This document shows positions 1-14,151 of a stretch of 64,000 nucleotides of DNA, piece after piece (the first letter of the stretch is position 1; each line of letters opens with the position of its first letter). A model generated the notes under the pieces. That model worked only from the letters and a program-made list of their open reading frames with translations. It was not told where the DNA came from and searched no databases. A program made the translations under genes and the position numbers. Source of the DNA: Luzula sylvatica (Eukaryota; Streptophyta; Magnoliopsida; Poales; Juncaceae); NCBI GenBank assembly GCA_946800325.1, contig OX326958.1, positions 5,776,001 to 5,840,000 on the forward strand, read 5' to 3'.

Positions 1-2537
1 TATTTTCTGCTAATTCTGGTAAAAAAGACCAAATCTCCCAAATCCAGTCGCGTGGCTGCATTTCTCTCGTCGAGACGAGCGATTTTGATATATAGATCGT
101 GCCATTTGGTGAAAAAAAGTATGAGAAAGTAACGAGGGTTTTAACATTACGGCATTACCATTTTCTCTAATTTATTGTTATCTGAATTTTACAATTAATT
201 GTTTAAATAAAGAATAATTTTTATCCTTAAATTATACGCCGAAAATTCACCGGAGGCGGTCACTGCTCCTTCATTTCTTCGCGCAAAATAGATCGTTTTC
301 AACTCGCAAAATCATGCCATAATCATCGTATATAATAATTCATGACTGAATTACAATAAACTGTATTTTCTGCTAATTCTGGTCAAAAAGACCAAATCTC
401 CCAAATCCAGTTGCGTGGCTGCATTTCTCTCGTCGAGACGAGCGATTTTGATATATAGATCGTGCCATTTGGTGAAAAAAAGTATGAGAAAGTAACGAGG
501 GTTTTAACATTACGGCATTACCATTTTCTCTAATTTATTGTTATCTGAATTTTACAATTAATTGTTTAAATAAAGAATAATTTTTATCCGTAAATTATAC
601 GCCGGAAATTCACCGTAGGCGGTCACTCCTCCTTCATTTTTTCGCGCAAAATAGATCGTTTTCAAGTCGCAAAATCATGCCATAATCATCGTATATATTA
701 ATTCATGACTGAATTACAATAAACTGTGTTTTTTGCTAATTCGGGTCAAAAAGACCAAATCTGCCAAATCCAGTCGCGTGGCTGCATTTCTCTCGTCGAG
801 ACGAGTGATTTTGATATATAGATCGTGCCATTTGGTGAAAAAAAGTATGAGAAAGTAACGAGGGTTTTAACATTACGGCATTACCATTTTCTCTAATTTA
901 TTGTTATCTGAATTTTAAAATTAATTGTTTGAATAAAGAATAATTTTTATTCTTAAATTATACGCCGGAAATTAACCGGAGGCGGTCACTCCTCCTTCAT
1001 TTCTTCGCGCAAAATAGATCGTTTTCAACTCGCAAAATCGTGCCATAATCATCGTATATTGTAATTCATGACTGAATTACATTAAATTGTGTTTTCTGCT
1101 AATTCGGGTCAAAAAGACCAAATCTCCCAAATCCAGTCGCGTGGCTGCATTTGGCTCGTCGAGACGAGCGAATTAGATATATAGATCGTGCCATTTGGTG
1201 AAAAAAAGTATGAGAAAGTAACGAGGGTTTTAACATTACGGCATTACCATTTTCTCTAATTTATTGTTATCTGAATTTTACAATTAATTGTTTAAATAAA
1301 AAATAATTTTTATCCTTAAATTATACGCCGGAAATTCACCGGAGGCGGTCACTCCTCCTTCATTTCTTCGCGCAAAATAGATCGTTTTCAACTCGCAAAA
1401 TCATGCCATAATCATCGTATATAATAATTCATGACTGAATTACAATAAACTGTATTTTCTGCTAATTCGGGTCAAAAAGACCAAATCTCCTAAATCCAGT
1501 CGCGTGGCTGCATTTCTCTCGTCGAGACGAGCGATTTTGATATATAGATCGTGCCATTTGGTGAAAAAAAGTATGAGAAAGTAACGAGGGTTTTAACATT
1601 ACGGCATTACCATTTTCTCTAATTTATTGTTATCTGAATTTTACAATTAATTGTTTAAATAAAGAATAATTTTTTTCCTTAAATTATACGCCGGAAATGC
1701 ACTGGAGGCGGTCTCTCCTTCTTCATTTCTTCGCGCAAAATAGGACGTTTTCAACTCGCAAAATCATGCCATAATTATCGTATTTAATAATTCATGACTG
1801 AATTACAAAAAATTGTATTTTCTGCTAATTCGGGTCAAAAAGACCAAATCTCCCAAATCTAGTCACGAGGCTGTATTCCTCTCGTCGAGGCGAGCGATTT
1901 TGATATAAAAATCGTGCCATTTGGTGAAAGTATGAGAAATTTACGAGGATTTTAACATAACGGCATTACCATTTTCTCTAGTTTATTGTTTTGTGCATTT
2001 TACAATTAATTGGTTAAATAATGAATAACTTTTATCCTTAAATTATATGCCGGAAATTCACTGGAGGCGGTCACTCCTCCTTCATTTCTTCGCGCAAAAT
2101 AGATCGTTTTCAACTCGCAAAATCATGCCATAATCATCGTATATAATAATTCATGACTGAATTACAATAAACTGTATTTTCTTCTAATTCGGGTAAAAAA
2201 GACCAAATCTCCCAAATCCAGTCGCGTGGCTGCATTTCTCTCGTCGAGACGAGCGATTTTGATATATAGATCGTGCCATTTGGTGAAAAAAAGTATGAGA
2301 AAGTAACGAGGGTTTTAACATTACGGCATTTCCATTTTCTCTAATTTATTGTTATCTGAATTTTACAATTAATTGTTTAAATAAAGAATAATTTTTATCC
2401 GTAAATTATTCGCCGGAAATTCACCGGAGGCGGTCACTCCTCCTTCATTTTTTCGCGCAAAATAGATCGTTTTTAACCCGCAAAATCATGCCATAATCAT
2501 CGTATATAATAATTCATGACTGAATTACAATAAACTG
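1..2537. repeat. 7-monomer HOR, copy A (M1-M7)
   Basis: Seven units (starts 1, 364, 727, 1090, 1453, 1816, 2175) recur in the same order 2537 bp later. Diagnostic shared states are 'cagttgcg' in unit 2, 'ttttttgc' and 'ctgccaaa' in unit 3, 'tttggctcg' and 'gcgaattag' in unit 4, 'ctcctaaa' in unit 5, the 359-bp unit 6, and 'ttcttctaat' in unit 7. The length is 6 x 363 + 359. Copy A has a private change at 676 (aagtcgc). Confidence 0.95.
1816..2174. repeat. Divergent 359-bp monomer, copy 1 (M6)
   Basis: This is the most diverged monomer family. It lacks four A in the A-tract ('gtgaaagtatg' instead of seven A). It also carries linked changes: 'cacgaggctgtattcc', 'cgaggcgag', 'gatataaaaatcg', 'ttttgtgcatttt', 'attggttaaataatg' and 'aacttttatcc'. 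These changes break the CTCGTC/GACGAG dyad by one pair and the last base of the 12-bp palindrome. All six copies lie before 16.7 kb, so the family marks the left part of the array. Confidence 0.93.
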
Positions 2538-5074
2538 TATTTTCTGCTAATTCAGGTAAAAAAGACCAAATCTCCCAAATCCAGTCGCGTGGCTGCATTT
2601 CTCTCGTCGAGACGAGCGATTTTGATATATAGATCGTGCCATTTGGTGAAAAAAAGTATGAGAAAGTAACGAGGGTTTTAACATTACGGCATTACCATTT
2701 TCTCTAATTTATTGTTATCTGAATTTTACAATTAATTGTTTAAATAAAGAATAATTTTTATCCTTAAATTATACGCCGAAAATTCACCTGAGGCGGTCAC
2801 TGCTCCTTCATTTCTTCGCGCAAAATAGATCGTTTTCAACTCGCAAAATCATGCCATAATCATCGTATATAATAATTCATGACTGAATTACAATAAACTG
2901 TATTTTCTGCTAATTCTGGTCAAAAAGACCAAATCTCCCAAATCCAGTTGCGTGGCTGCATTTCTCTCGTCGAGACGAGCGATTTTGATATATAGATCGT
3001 GCCATTTGGTGAAAAAAAGTATGAGAAAGTAACGAGGGTTTTAACATTACGGCATTACCATTTTCTCTAATTTATTGTTATCTGAATTTTACAATTAATT
3101 GTTTAAATAAAGAATAATTTTTATCCGTAAATTATACGCCGGAAATTCACCGTAGGCGGTCACTCCTCCTTCATTTTTTCGCGCAAAATAGATCGTTTTC
3201 AACTCGCAAAATCATGCCATAATCATCGTATATATTAATTCATGACTGAATTACAATAAACTGTGTTTTTTGCTAATTCGGGTCAAAAAGACCAAATCTG
3301 CCAAATCCAGTCGCGTGGCTGCATTTCTCTCGTCGAGACGAGTGATTTTGATATATAGATCGTGCCATTTGGTGAAAAAAAGTATGAGAAAGTAACGAGG
3401 GTTTTAACATTACGGCATTACCATTTTCTCTAATTTATTGTTATCTGAATTTTAAAATTAATTGTTTGAATAAAGAATAATTTTTATTCTTAAATTATAC
3501 GCCGGAAATTAACCGGAGGCGGTCACTCCTCCTTCATTTCTTCGCGCAAAATAGATCGTTTTCAACTCGCAAAATCGTGCCATAATCATCGTATATTGTA
3601 ATTCATGACTGAATTACATTAAATTGTGTTTTCTGCTAATTCGGGTCAAAAAGACCAAATCTCCCAAATCCAGTCGCGTGGCTGCATTTGGCTCGTCGAG
3701 ACGAGCGAATTAGATATATAGATCGTGCCATTTGGTGAAAAAAAGTATGAGAAAGTAACGAGGGTTTTAACATTACGGCATTACCATTTTCTCTAATTTA
3801 TTGTTATCTGAATTTTACAATTAATTGTTTAAATAAAAAATAATTTTTATCCTTAAATTATACGCCGGAAATTCACCGGAGGCGGTCACTCCTCCTTCAT
3901 TTCTTCGCGCAAAATAGATCGTTTTCAACTCGCAAAATCATGCCATAATCATCGTATATAATAATTCATGACTGAATTACAATAAACTGTATTTTCTGCT
4001 AATTCGGGTCAAAAAGACCAAATCTCCTAAATCCAGTCGCGTGGCTGCATTTCTCTCGTCGAGACGAGCGATTTTGATATATAGATCGTGCCATTTGGTG
4101 AAAAAAAGTATGAGAAAGTAACGAGGGTTTTAACATTACGGCATTACCATTTTCTCTAATTTATTGTTATCTGAATTTTACAATTAATTGTTTAAATAAA
4201 GAATAATTTTTTTCCTTAAATTATACGCCGGAAATGCACTGGAGGCGGTCTCTCCTTCTTCATTTCTTCGCGCAAAATAGGACGTTTTCAACTCGCAAAA
4301 TCATGCCATAATCATCGTATTTAATAATTCATGACTGAATTACAAAAAATTGTATTTTCTGCTAATTCGGGTCAAAAAGACCAAATCTCCCAAATCTAGT
4401 CACGAGGCTGTATTCCTCTCGTCGAGGCGAGCGATTTTGATATAAAAATCGTGCCATTTGATGAAAGTATGAGAAATTTACGAGGATTTTAACATAACGG
4501 CATTACCATTTTCTCTAGTTTATTGTTTTGTGCATTTTACAATTAATTGGTTAAATAATGAATAACTTTTATCCTTAAATTATATGCCGGAAATTCACTG
4601 GAGGCGGTCACTCCTCCTTCATTTCTTCGCGCAAAATAGATCGTTTTCAACTCGCAAAATCATGCCATAATCATCGTATATAATAATTCATGACTGAATT
4701 ACAATAAACTGTATTTTCTTCTAATTCGGGTAAAAAAGACCAAATCTCCCAAATCCAGTCGCGTGGCTGCATTTCTCTCGTCGAGACGAGCGATTTTGAT
4801 ATATAGATCGTGCCATTTGGTGAAAAAAAGTATGAGAAAGTAACGAGGGTTTTAACATTACGGCATTACCATTTTCTCTAATTTATTCTTATCTGAATTT
4901 TACAATTAATTGTTTAAATAAAGAATAATTTTTATCCTTAAATTATACGCCGGAAATTCACCGGAGGCGGTCACTCCTCCTTCATTTCTTCGCGAAAAAT
5001 AGATCATTTTCAACTCGCAAAATCATGCCATAATCATCGTATATAATAATTCATGACTGAATTACAATAAACTG
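2538..5074. repeat. 7-monomer HOR, copy B (M8-M14)
   Basis: Units start at 2538, 2901, 3264, 3627, 3990, 4353 and 4712. They match copy A unit by unit until the last one. M14 starts like M7 ('ttcttctaat', 'ggtaaaaaag'). It then departs: it has 'attacc' where M7 has 'atttcc', then 'attcttatc', and it lacks the 'attattcgcc' of M7. The repeat register is therefore lost inside M14, which looks like an exchange junction. Confidence 0.92.
4353..4711. repeat. Divergent 359-bp monomer, copy 2 (M13)
   Basis: Same linked changes as the unit at 1816, 2537 bp downstream. It carries its own 'catttgatgaaag' near 4455 and 'cataatcatcg' just before it. These separate it from M6 and reappear in the copy at 10884. 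Confidence 0.93.
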
Positions 5075-8000
5075 TGTTTTCTGCTAATTCGGGTCAAAAA
5101 GACCAAATCTCCGAAATCCAGTCGCGTGGCTGCATTTCTCTCGTCGAGACGAGCGATATTGATATATAGATCGTGCCATTTGGTGAAAAAAAGTATGAGA
5201 AATTAACGAGGGTTTTAACATTACGGCATTACCATTTTCTCTAATTTATTGTTATCTGAATTTTACAATTAATTGTTTAAATAAAGAATAATTTTTATCC
5301 TTAAATTATACGCCGGAAATTCACCGGAGGCGGTCACTCCTCCTTCATTTCTTCGCGCAAAATAGATCGTTTTCAACTCGCAAAATCATGCCATAATCAT
5401 CGTATATAATAATTCATGACTGAATTACAATAAACTGTATTTTCTGCTAATTCTGGTCAAAAAGACCAAATCTCCCAAATCCAGTCGCGTGGCTGCATTT
5501 CTCTCGTCGAGACGAGCGATTTTGATATATAGATCGTGCCATTTGGTGAAAAAAAGTATGAGAAAGTAACGAGGGTTTTAACATTACGGCATTACCATTT
5601 TCTCTAATTTATTGTTATCTGAATTTTTACAATTAATTGTTTAAATAAAGAATAATTTTTATCCGTAAATTATACGCCGGAAATTCACCGGAGGCGGTCA
5701 CTCCTCCTTCATTTTTTCGCGCAAAATAGATCGTTTTTAACCCGCAAAATCATGCCATAATCATCGTATATAATAATTCATTACTGAATTACAATAAACT
5801 GTATTTTCTGCTAATTCTGGTCAAAAAGACCAAATCTCCCAAATCCAGTCGCGTGGCTGCATTTCTCTCGTCGAGACGAGCGATTTTGATATATAGATCG
5901 ATCGTGCCATTTGGTGAAAAAAAGTATGAGAAAGTAACGAGGGTTTTAACATTACGGCATTACCATTTTCTCTAATTTATTGTTATCTAAATTTTACAAT
6001 TAATTGTTTAAATAAAGAATAATTTTTATCCTTAAATTATACGCCGGAAATTCACCGGAGGCGGTCACTCCTCCTTCATTGCTTCGCGCAAAATAGATCG
6101 TTTTCAACTCGCAAAATCATGCCATAATCATCGTATATAATAATTCATGACTGAATTACAATAAACTGTATTTTCTGCTAATTCTGGACAAAAAGACCAA
6201 ATCTCCCAAATCCAGTTGCGTGGCTGCATTTCTCTCGTCGAGACGAGCGATTTTGATATATAGATCGTGCCATTTGGTGAAAAAAAGTATGAGAAAGTAA
6301 CGAGGGTTTTAACATTACGGCATTACCATTTTCTCTAATTTATTGTTATCTGAATTTTACAATTAATTGTTTAAATAAAGAATAATTTTTATCCGTAAAT
6401 TATACGGCGGAAATTCACCGGAGGCGGTCACTCCTCCTTCATTTTTTCGCGCAAAATAGATCGTTTTCAACTCGCAAAATCATGCCATAATAATCGTATA
6501 TAATAATTCATGACTGAATTACAATAAACTGTGTTTTCTGCTAATTCGGGTCAAAAAGACCAAATCTCCCAAATCCAGTCGCGTGGCTGCATTTCTCTCG
6601 TCGAGACGAGCGATTTTGATATATAGATCGTGCCATTTGGTGAAAAAAAGTATGAGAAAGTAACGATGGTTTTAACATTACGGCATTACCATTTTCTCTA
6701 ATTTATTGTTATCTGAATTTTACAATTAATTGTTTAAATAAAGAATAATTTTTATTCTTAAATTATACGCCGGAAATTAACCGGAGGCGGTCACTCCTCC
6801 TTCATTTCTTCGCGCAAAATAGATCGTTTTCAACTCGCAAAATCGTGCCATAATCATCGTATATGGTAATTCATGACTGAATTACAATAAATTGTGTTTT
6901 CTGCTAATTCGGGTCAAAAAGACCAAATCTCCCAAATCCAGTCGCGTGGCTGCATTTGGCTCGTCGAGACGAGCGATCTTGATATATAGATCGTGCCATT
7001 TGGTGAAAAAAAGTATGAGAAAATAACGAGGGTTTTAACATTACGGCATTACCATTTTCTCTAATTTATTGTTATCTGAATTTTACAATTAATTGTTTAA
7101 ATAAAGAATAATTTTTATCCTTAAATTATACGCCGGAAATTCACCGGAGGCGGTCACTCCTCCTTCATTTCTTCGCGCAAAATAGATCGTTTTCAACTCG
7201 CAAAATCATGCCATAATCATCGTATATATTAATTCATGACTGAATTACAATAAACTGTGTTTTTTGCTAATTCGGGTCAAAAAGACCAAATCTGCCAAAT
7301 CCAGTCGCGTGGCTGCATTTCTCTCGTCGAGACGAGTGATTTTGATATATAGATCGTGCCATTTGGTGAAAAAAAGTATGAGAAAGTAACGAGGGTTTTA
7401 ACATTACGGCATTACCATTTTCTCTAATTTATTGTTATCTGAATTTTAAAATTAATTGTTTGAATAAAGAATAATTTTTATTCTTAAATTATACGCCGGA
7501 AATTAACCGGAGGCGGTCACTCCTCCTTCATTTCTTCGCGCAAAATAGATCGTTTTCAACTCGCAAAATCGTGCCATAATCATCGTATATTGTAATTCAT
7601 GACTGAATTACATTAAATTGTGTTTTCTGCTAATTCGGGTCAAAAAGACCAAATCTCCCAAATCCAGTCGCGTGGCTGCATTTGGCTCGTCGAGACGAGC
7701 GAATTAGATATATAGATCGTGCCATTTGGTGAAAAAAAGTATGAGAAAGTAACGAGGGTTTTAACATTACGGCATTACCATTTTCTCTAATTTATTGTTA
7801 TCTGAATTTTACAATTAATTGTTTAAATAAAAAATAATTTTTATCCTTAAATTATACGCCGGAAATTCACCGGAGGCGGTCACTCCTCCTTCATTTCTTC
7901 GCGCAAAATAGATCGTTTTCAACTCGCAAAATCATGCCATAATCATCGTATATAATAATTCATGACTGAATTACAATAAACTGTATTTTCTGCTAATTCG

Positions 8001-8346
8001 GGTCAAAAAGACCAAATCTCCTAAATCCAGTCGCGTGGCTGCATTTCTCTCGTCGAGACGAGCGATTTTGATATATAGATCGTGCCATTTGGTGAAAAAA
8101 AGTATGAGAAAGTAACGAGGGTTTTAACATTACGGCATTACCATTTTCTCTAATTTATTGTTATCTGAATTTTACAATTAATTGTTTAAATAAAGAATAA
8201 TTTTTTTCCTTAAATTATACGCCGGAAATGCACTGGAGGCGGTCTCTCCTTCTTCATTTCTTCGCGCAAAATAGGACGTTTTCAACTCGCAAAATCATGC
8301 CATAATTATCGTATTTAATAATTCATGACTGAATTACAAAAAATTG

Positions 8347-8705
8347 TATTTTCTGCTAATTCGGGTCAAAAAGACCAAATCTCCCAAATCTAGTCACGAG
8401 GCTGTATTCCTCTCGTCGAGGCGAGCGATTTTGATATAAAAATCGTGCCATTTGGTGAAAGTATGAGAAATTTACGAGGATTTTAACATAACGGCATTAC
8501 CATTTTCTCTAGTTTATTGTTTTGTGCATTTTACAATTAATTGGTTAAATAATGAATAACTTTTATCCTTAAATTATATGCCGGAAATTCACTGGAGGCG
8601 GTCACTCCTCCTTCATTTCTTCGCGCAAAATAGATCGTTTTCAACTCGCAAAATCATGCCATAATCATCGTATATAATAATTCATGACTGAATTACAATA
8701 AACTG
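8347..8705. repeat. Divergent 359-bp monomer, copy 3 (M24)
   Basis: Counterpart of the unit at 1816, 6531 bp downstream. It shares the preceding 'cataattatcg' state. Confidence 0.93.
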
Positions 8706-10883
8706 TATTTTCTTCTAATTCGGGTAAAAAAGACCAAATCTCCCAAATCCAGTCGCGTGGCTGCATTTCTCTCGTCGAGACGAGCGATTTTGATATATAG
8801 ATCGTGCCATTTGGTGAAAAAAAGTATGAGAAAGTAACGAGGGTTTTAACATTACGGCATTTCCATTTTCTCTAATTTATTGTTATCTGAATTTTACAAT
8901 TAATTGTTTAAATAAAGAATAATTTTTATCCGTAAATTATTCGCCGGAAATTCACCGGAGGCGGTCACTCCTCCTTCATTTTTTCGCGCAAAATAGATCG
9001 TTTTTAACCCGCAAAATCATGCCATAATCATCGTATATAATAATTCATGACTGAATTACAATAAACTGTATTTTCTGCTAATTCAGGTAAAAAAGACCAA
9101 ATCTCCCAAATCCAGTCGCGTGGCTGCATTTCTCTCGTCGAGACGAGCGATTTTGATATATAGATCGTGCCATTTGGTGAAAAAAAGTATGAGAAAGTAA
9201 CGAGGGTTTTAACATTACGGCATTACCATTTTCTCTAATTTATTGTTATCTGAATTTTACAATTAATTGTTTAAATAAAGAATAATTTTTATCCTTAAAT
9301 TATACGCCGAAAATTCACCTGAGGCGGTCACTGCTCCTTCATTTCTTCGCGCAAAATAGATCGTTTTCAACTCGCAAAATCATGCCATAATCATCGTATA
9401 TAATAATTCATGACTGAATTACAATAAACTGTATTTTCTGCTAATTCTGGTCAAAAAGACCAAATCTCCCAAATCCAGTTGCGTGGCTGCATTTCTCTCG
9501 TCGAGACGAGCGATTTTGATATATAGATCGTGCCATTTGGTGAAAAAAAGTATGAGAAAGTAACGAGGGTTTTAACATTACGGCATTACCATTTTCTCTA
9601 ATTTATTGTTATCTGAATTTTACAATTAATTGTTTAAATAAAGAATAATTTTTATCCGTAAATTATACGCCGGAAATTCACCGTAGGCGGTCACTCCTCC
9701 TTCATTTTTTCGCGCAAAATAGATCGTTTTCAACTCGCAAAATCATGCCATAATCATCGTATATATTAATTCATGACTGAATTACAATAAACTGTGTTTT
9801 TTGCTAATTCGGGTCAAAAAGACCAAATCTGCCAAATCCAGTCGCGTGGCTGCATTTCTCTCGTCGAGACGAGTGATTTTGATATATAGATCGTGCCATT
9901 TGGTGAAAAAAAGTATGAGAAAGTAACGAGGGTTTTAACATTACGGCATTACCATTTTCTCTAATTTATTGTTATCTGAATTTTAAAATTAATTGTTTGA
10001 ATAAAGAATAATTTTTATTCTTAAATTATACGCCGGAAATTAACCGGAGGCGGTCACTCCTCCTTCATTTCTTCGCGCAAAATAGATCGTTTTCAACTCG
10101 CAAAATCGTGCCATAATCATCGTATATTGTAATTCATGACTGAATTACATTAAATTGTGTTTTCTGCTAATTCGGGTCAAAAAGACCAAATCTCCCAAAT
10201 CCAGTCGCGTGGCTGCATTTGGCTCGTCGAGACGAGCGAATTAGATATATAGATCGTGCCATTTGGTGAAAAAAAGTATGAGAAAGTAACGAGGGTTTTA
10301 ACATTACGGCATTACCATTTTCTCTAATTTATTGTTATCTGAATTTTACAATTAATTGTTTAAATAAAAAATAATTTTTATCCTTAAATTATACGCCGGA
10401 AATTCACCGGAGGCGGTCACTCCTCCTTCATTTCTTCGCGCAAAATAGATCGTTTTCAACTCGCAAAATCATGCCATAATCATCGTATATAATAATTCAT
10501 GACTGAATTACAATAAACTGTATTTTCTGCTAATTCGGGTCAAAAAGACCAAATCTCCTAAATCCAGTCGCGTGGCTGCATTTCTCTCGTCGAGACGAGC
10601 GATTTTGATATATAGATCGTGCCATTTGGTGAAAAAAAGTATGAGAAAGTAACGAGGGTTTTAACATTACGGCATTACCATTTTCTCTAATTTATTGTTA
10701 TCTGAATTTTACAATTAATTGTTTAAATAAAGAATAATTTTTTTCCTTAAATTATACGCCGGAAATGCACTGGAGGCGGTCTCTCCTTCTTCATTTCTTC
10801 GCGCAAAATAGGACGTTTTCAACTCGCAAAATCATGCCATAATCATCGTATTTAATAATTCATGACTGAATTACAAAAAATTG

Positions 10884-11242
10884 TATTTTCTGCTAATTCG
10901 GGTCAAAAAGACCAAATCTCCCAAATCTAGTCACGAGGCTGTATTCCTCTCGTCGAGGCGAGCGATTTTGATATAAAAATCGTGCCATTTGATGAAAGTA
11001 TGAGAAATTTACGAGGATTTTAACATAACGGCATTACCATTTTCTCTAGTTTATTGTTTTGTGCATTTTACAATTAATTGGTTAAATAATGAATAACTTT
11101 TATCCTTAAATTATATGCCGGAAATTCACTGGAGGCGGTCACTCCTCCTTCATTTCTTCGCGCAAAATAGATCGTTTTCAACTCGCAAAATCATGCCATA
11201 ATCATCGTATATAATAATTCATGACTGAATTACAATAAACTG
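10884..11242. repeat. Divergent 359-bp monomer, copy 4 (M31)
   Basis: Counterpart of the unit at 4353, 6531 bp downstream, with the same 'catttgatgaaag' change. Confidence 0.93.
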
Positions 11243-14151
11243 TATTTTCTTCTAATTCGGGTAAAAAAGACCAAATCTCCCAAATCCAGTCGCGTGGCTG
11301 CATTTCTCTCGTCGAGACGAGCGATTTTGATATATAGATCGTGCCATTTGGTGAAAAAAAGTATGAGAAAGTAACGAGGGTTTTAACATTACGGCATTAC
11401 CATTTTCTCTAATTTATTCTTATCTGAATTTTACAATTAATTGTTTAAATAAAGAATAATTTTTATCCTTAAATTATACGCCGGAAATTCACCGGAGGCG
11501 GTCACTCCTCCTTCATTTCTTCGCGAAAAATAGATCATTTTCAACTCGCAAAATCATGCCATAATCATCGTATATAATAATTCATGACTGAATTACAATA
11601 AACTGTGTTTTCTGCTAATTCGGGTCAAAAAGACCAAATCTCCGAAATCCAGTCGCGTGGCTGCATTTCTCTCGTCGAGACGAGCGATATTGATATATAG
11701 ATCGTGCCATTTGGTGAAAAAAAGTATGAGAAATTAACGAGGGTTTTAACATTACGGCATTACCATTTTCTCTAATTTATTGTTATCTGAATTTTACAAT
11801 TAATTGTTTAAATAAAGAATAATTTTTATCCTTAAATTATACGCCGGAAATTCACCGGAGGCGGTCACTCCTCCTTCATTTCTTCGCGCAAAATAGATCG
11901 TTTTCAACTCGCAAAATCATGCCATAATCATCGTATATAATAATTCATGACTGAATTACAATAAACTGTATTTTCTGCTAATTCTGGTCAAAAAGACCAA
12001 ATCTCCCAAATCCAGTCGCGTGGCTGCATTTCTCTCGTCGAGACGAGCGATTTTGATATATAGATCGTGCCATTTGGTGAAAAAAAGTATGAGAAAGTAA
12101 CGAGGGTTTTAACATTACGGCATTACCATTTTCTCTAATTTATTGTTATCTGAATTTTTACAATTAATTGTTTAAATAAAGAATAATTTTTATCCGTAAA
12201 TTATACGCCGGAAATTCACCGGAGGCGGTCACTCCTCCTTCATTTTTTCGCGCAAAATAGATCGTTTTTAACCCGCAAAATCATGCCATAATCATCGTAT
12301 ATAATAATTCATTACTGAATTACAATAAACTGTATTTTCTGCTAATTCTGGTCAAAAAGACCAAATCTCCCAAATCCAGTCGCGTGGCTGCATTTCTCTC
12401 GTCGAGACGAGCGATTTTGATATATAGATCGATCGTGCCATTTGGTGAAAAAAAGTATGAGAAAGTAACGAGGGTTTTAACATTACGGCATTACCATTTT
12501 CTCTAATTTATTGTTATCTAAATTTTACAATTAATTGTTTAAATAAAGAATAATTTTTATCCTTAAATTATACGCCGGAAATTCACCGGAGGCGGTCACT
12601 CCTCCTTCATTGCTTCGCGCAAAATAGATCGTTTTCAACTCGCAAAATCATGCCATAATCATCGTATATAATAATTCATGACTGAATTACAATAAACTGT
12701 ATTTTCTGCTAATTCTGGACAAAAAGACCAAATCTCCCAAATCCAGTTGCGTGGCTGCATTTCTCTCGTCGAGACGAGCGATTTTGATATATAGATCGTG
12801 CCATTTGGTGAAAAAAAGTATGAGAAAGTAACGAGGGTTTTAACATTACGGCATTACCATTTTCTCTAATTTATTGTTATCTGAATTTTACAATTAATTG
12901 TTTAAATAAAGAATAATTTTTATCCGTAAATTATACGGCGGAAATTCACCGGAGGCGGTCACTCCTCCTTCATTTTTTCGCGCAAAATAGATCGTTTTCA
13001 ACTCGCAAAATCATGCCATAATAATCGTATATAATAATTCATGACTGAATTACAATAAACTGTGTTTTCTGCTAATTCGGGTCAAAAAGACCAAATCTCC
13101 CAAATCCAGTCGCGTGGCTGCATTTCTCTCGTCGAGACGAGCGATTTTGATATATAGATCGTGCCATTTGGTGAAAAAAAGTATGAGAAAGTAACGATGG
13201 TTTTAACATTACGGCATTACCATTTTCTCTAATTTATTGTTATCTGAATTTTACAATTAATTGTTTAAATAAAGAATAATTTTTATTCTTAAATTATACG
13301 CCGGAAATTAACCGGAGGCGGTCACTCCTCCTTCATTTCTTCGCGCAAAATAGATCGTTTTCAACTCGCAAAATCGTGCCATAATCATCGTATATGGTAA
13401 TTCATGACTGAATTACAATAAATTGTGTTTTCTGCTAATTCGGGTCAAAAAGACCAAATCTCCCAAATCCAGTCGCGTGGCTGCATTTGGCTCGTCGAGA
13501 CGAGCGATCTTGATATATAGATCGTGCCATTTGGTGAAAAAAAGTATGAGAAAATAACGAGGGTTTTAACATTACGGCATTACCATTTTCTCTAATTTAT
13601 TGTTATCTGAATTTTACAATTAATTGTTTAAATAAAGAATAATTTTTATCCTTAAATTATACGCCGGAAATTCACCGGAGGCGGTCACTCCTCCTTCATT
13701 TCTTCGCGCAAAATAGATCGTTTTCAACTCGCAAAATCATGCCATAATCATCGTATATAATAATTCATGACTGAATTACAATAAACTGTATTTTCTGCTA
13801 ATTCGGGTCAAAAAGACCAAATCTCCTAAATCCAGTCGCGTGGCTGCATTTCTCTCGTCGAGACGAGCGATTTTGATATATAGATCGTGCCATTTGGTGA
13901 AAAAAAGTATGAGAAAGTAACGAGGGTTTTAACATTACGGCATTACCATTTTCACTAATTTATTGTTATCTGAAATTTACAATTAATTGTTTAAATAAAG
14001 AATAATTTTTTTCCTTAAATTATACGCCGGAAATTCACTGGAGGCGGTCTCTCCTTCTTCATTTCTTCGCGCAAAATAGGACGTTTTCAACTCGCAAAAT
14101 CATGCCATAATCATCGTATTTAATAATTCATGACTGAATTACAAAAAATTG

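Larger units (their letters stand above)
727..7257. repeat. 18-monomer super-repeat, copy 1 (M3-M20)
   Basis: The 6531-bp block recurs immediately downstream. Its length is fully explained by 18 x 363, minus 8 for two 359-bp units, plus 4 for a duplicated 'gatc' at 5896-5903, plus 1 for an extra T at 5624-5628. It encloses parts of both 7-monomer copies followed by six further units (M15-M20; starts 5075, 5438, 5802, 6169, 6532, 6895). M20 is a hybrid: its tail has the 'tatatatt' state of M2 (T at 7229), which places the exchange point between about 7172 and 7229. Confidence 0.95.
7258..13788. repeat. 18-monomer super-repeat, copy 2 (M21-M38)
   Basis: Every diagnostic change I checked in copy 1 recurs 6531 bp later. 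These include the 359-bp units at 8347 and 10884, the 'gatcgatc' duplication at 12427-12434, the five-T run at 12155-12159, 'catttgatgaaag' near 10986 and 'cataattatcg' near 8304. I found no difference at the positions compared, so this copy is very recent or an assembly effect. It ends in M38, which carries the ordinary 'tatataat' tail (A at 13760) and is followed by an M5-like unit. Confidence 0.95.
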
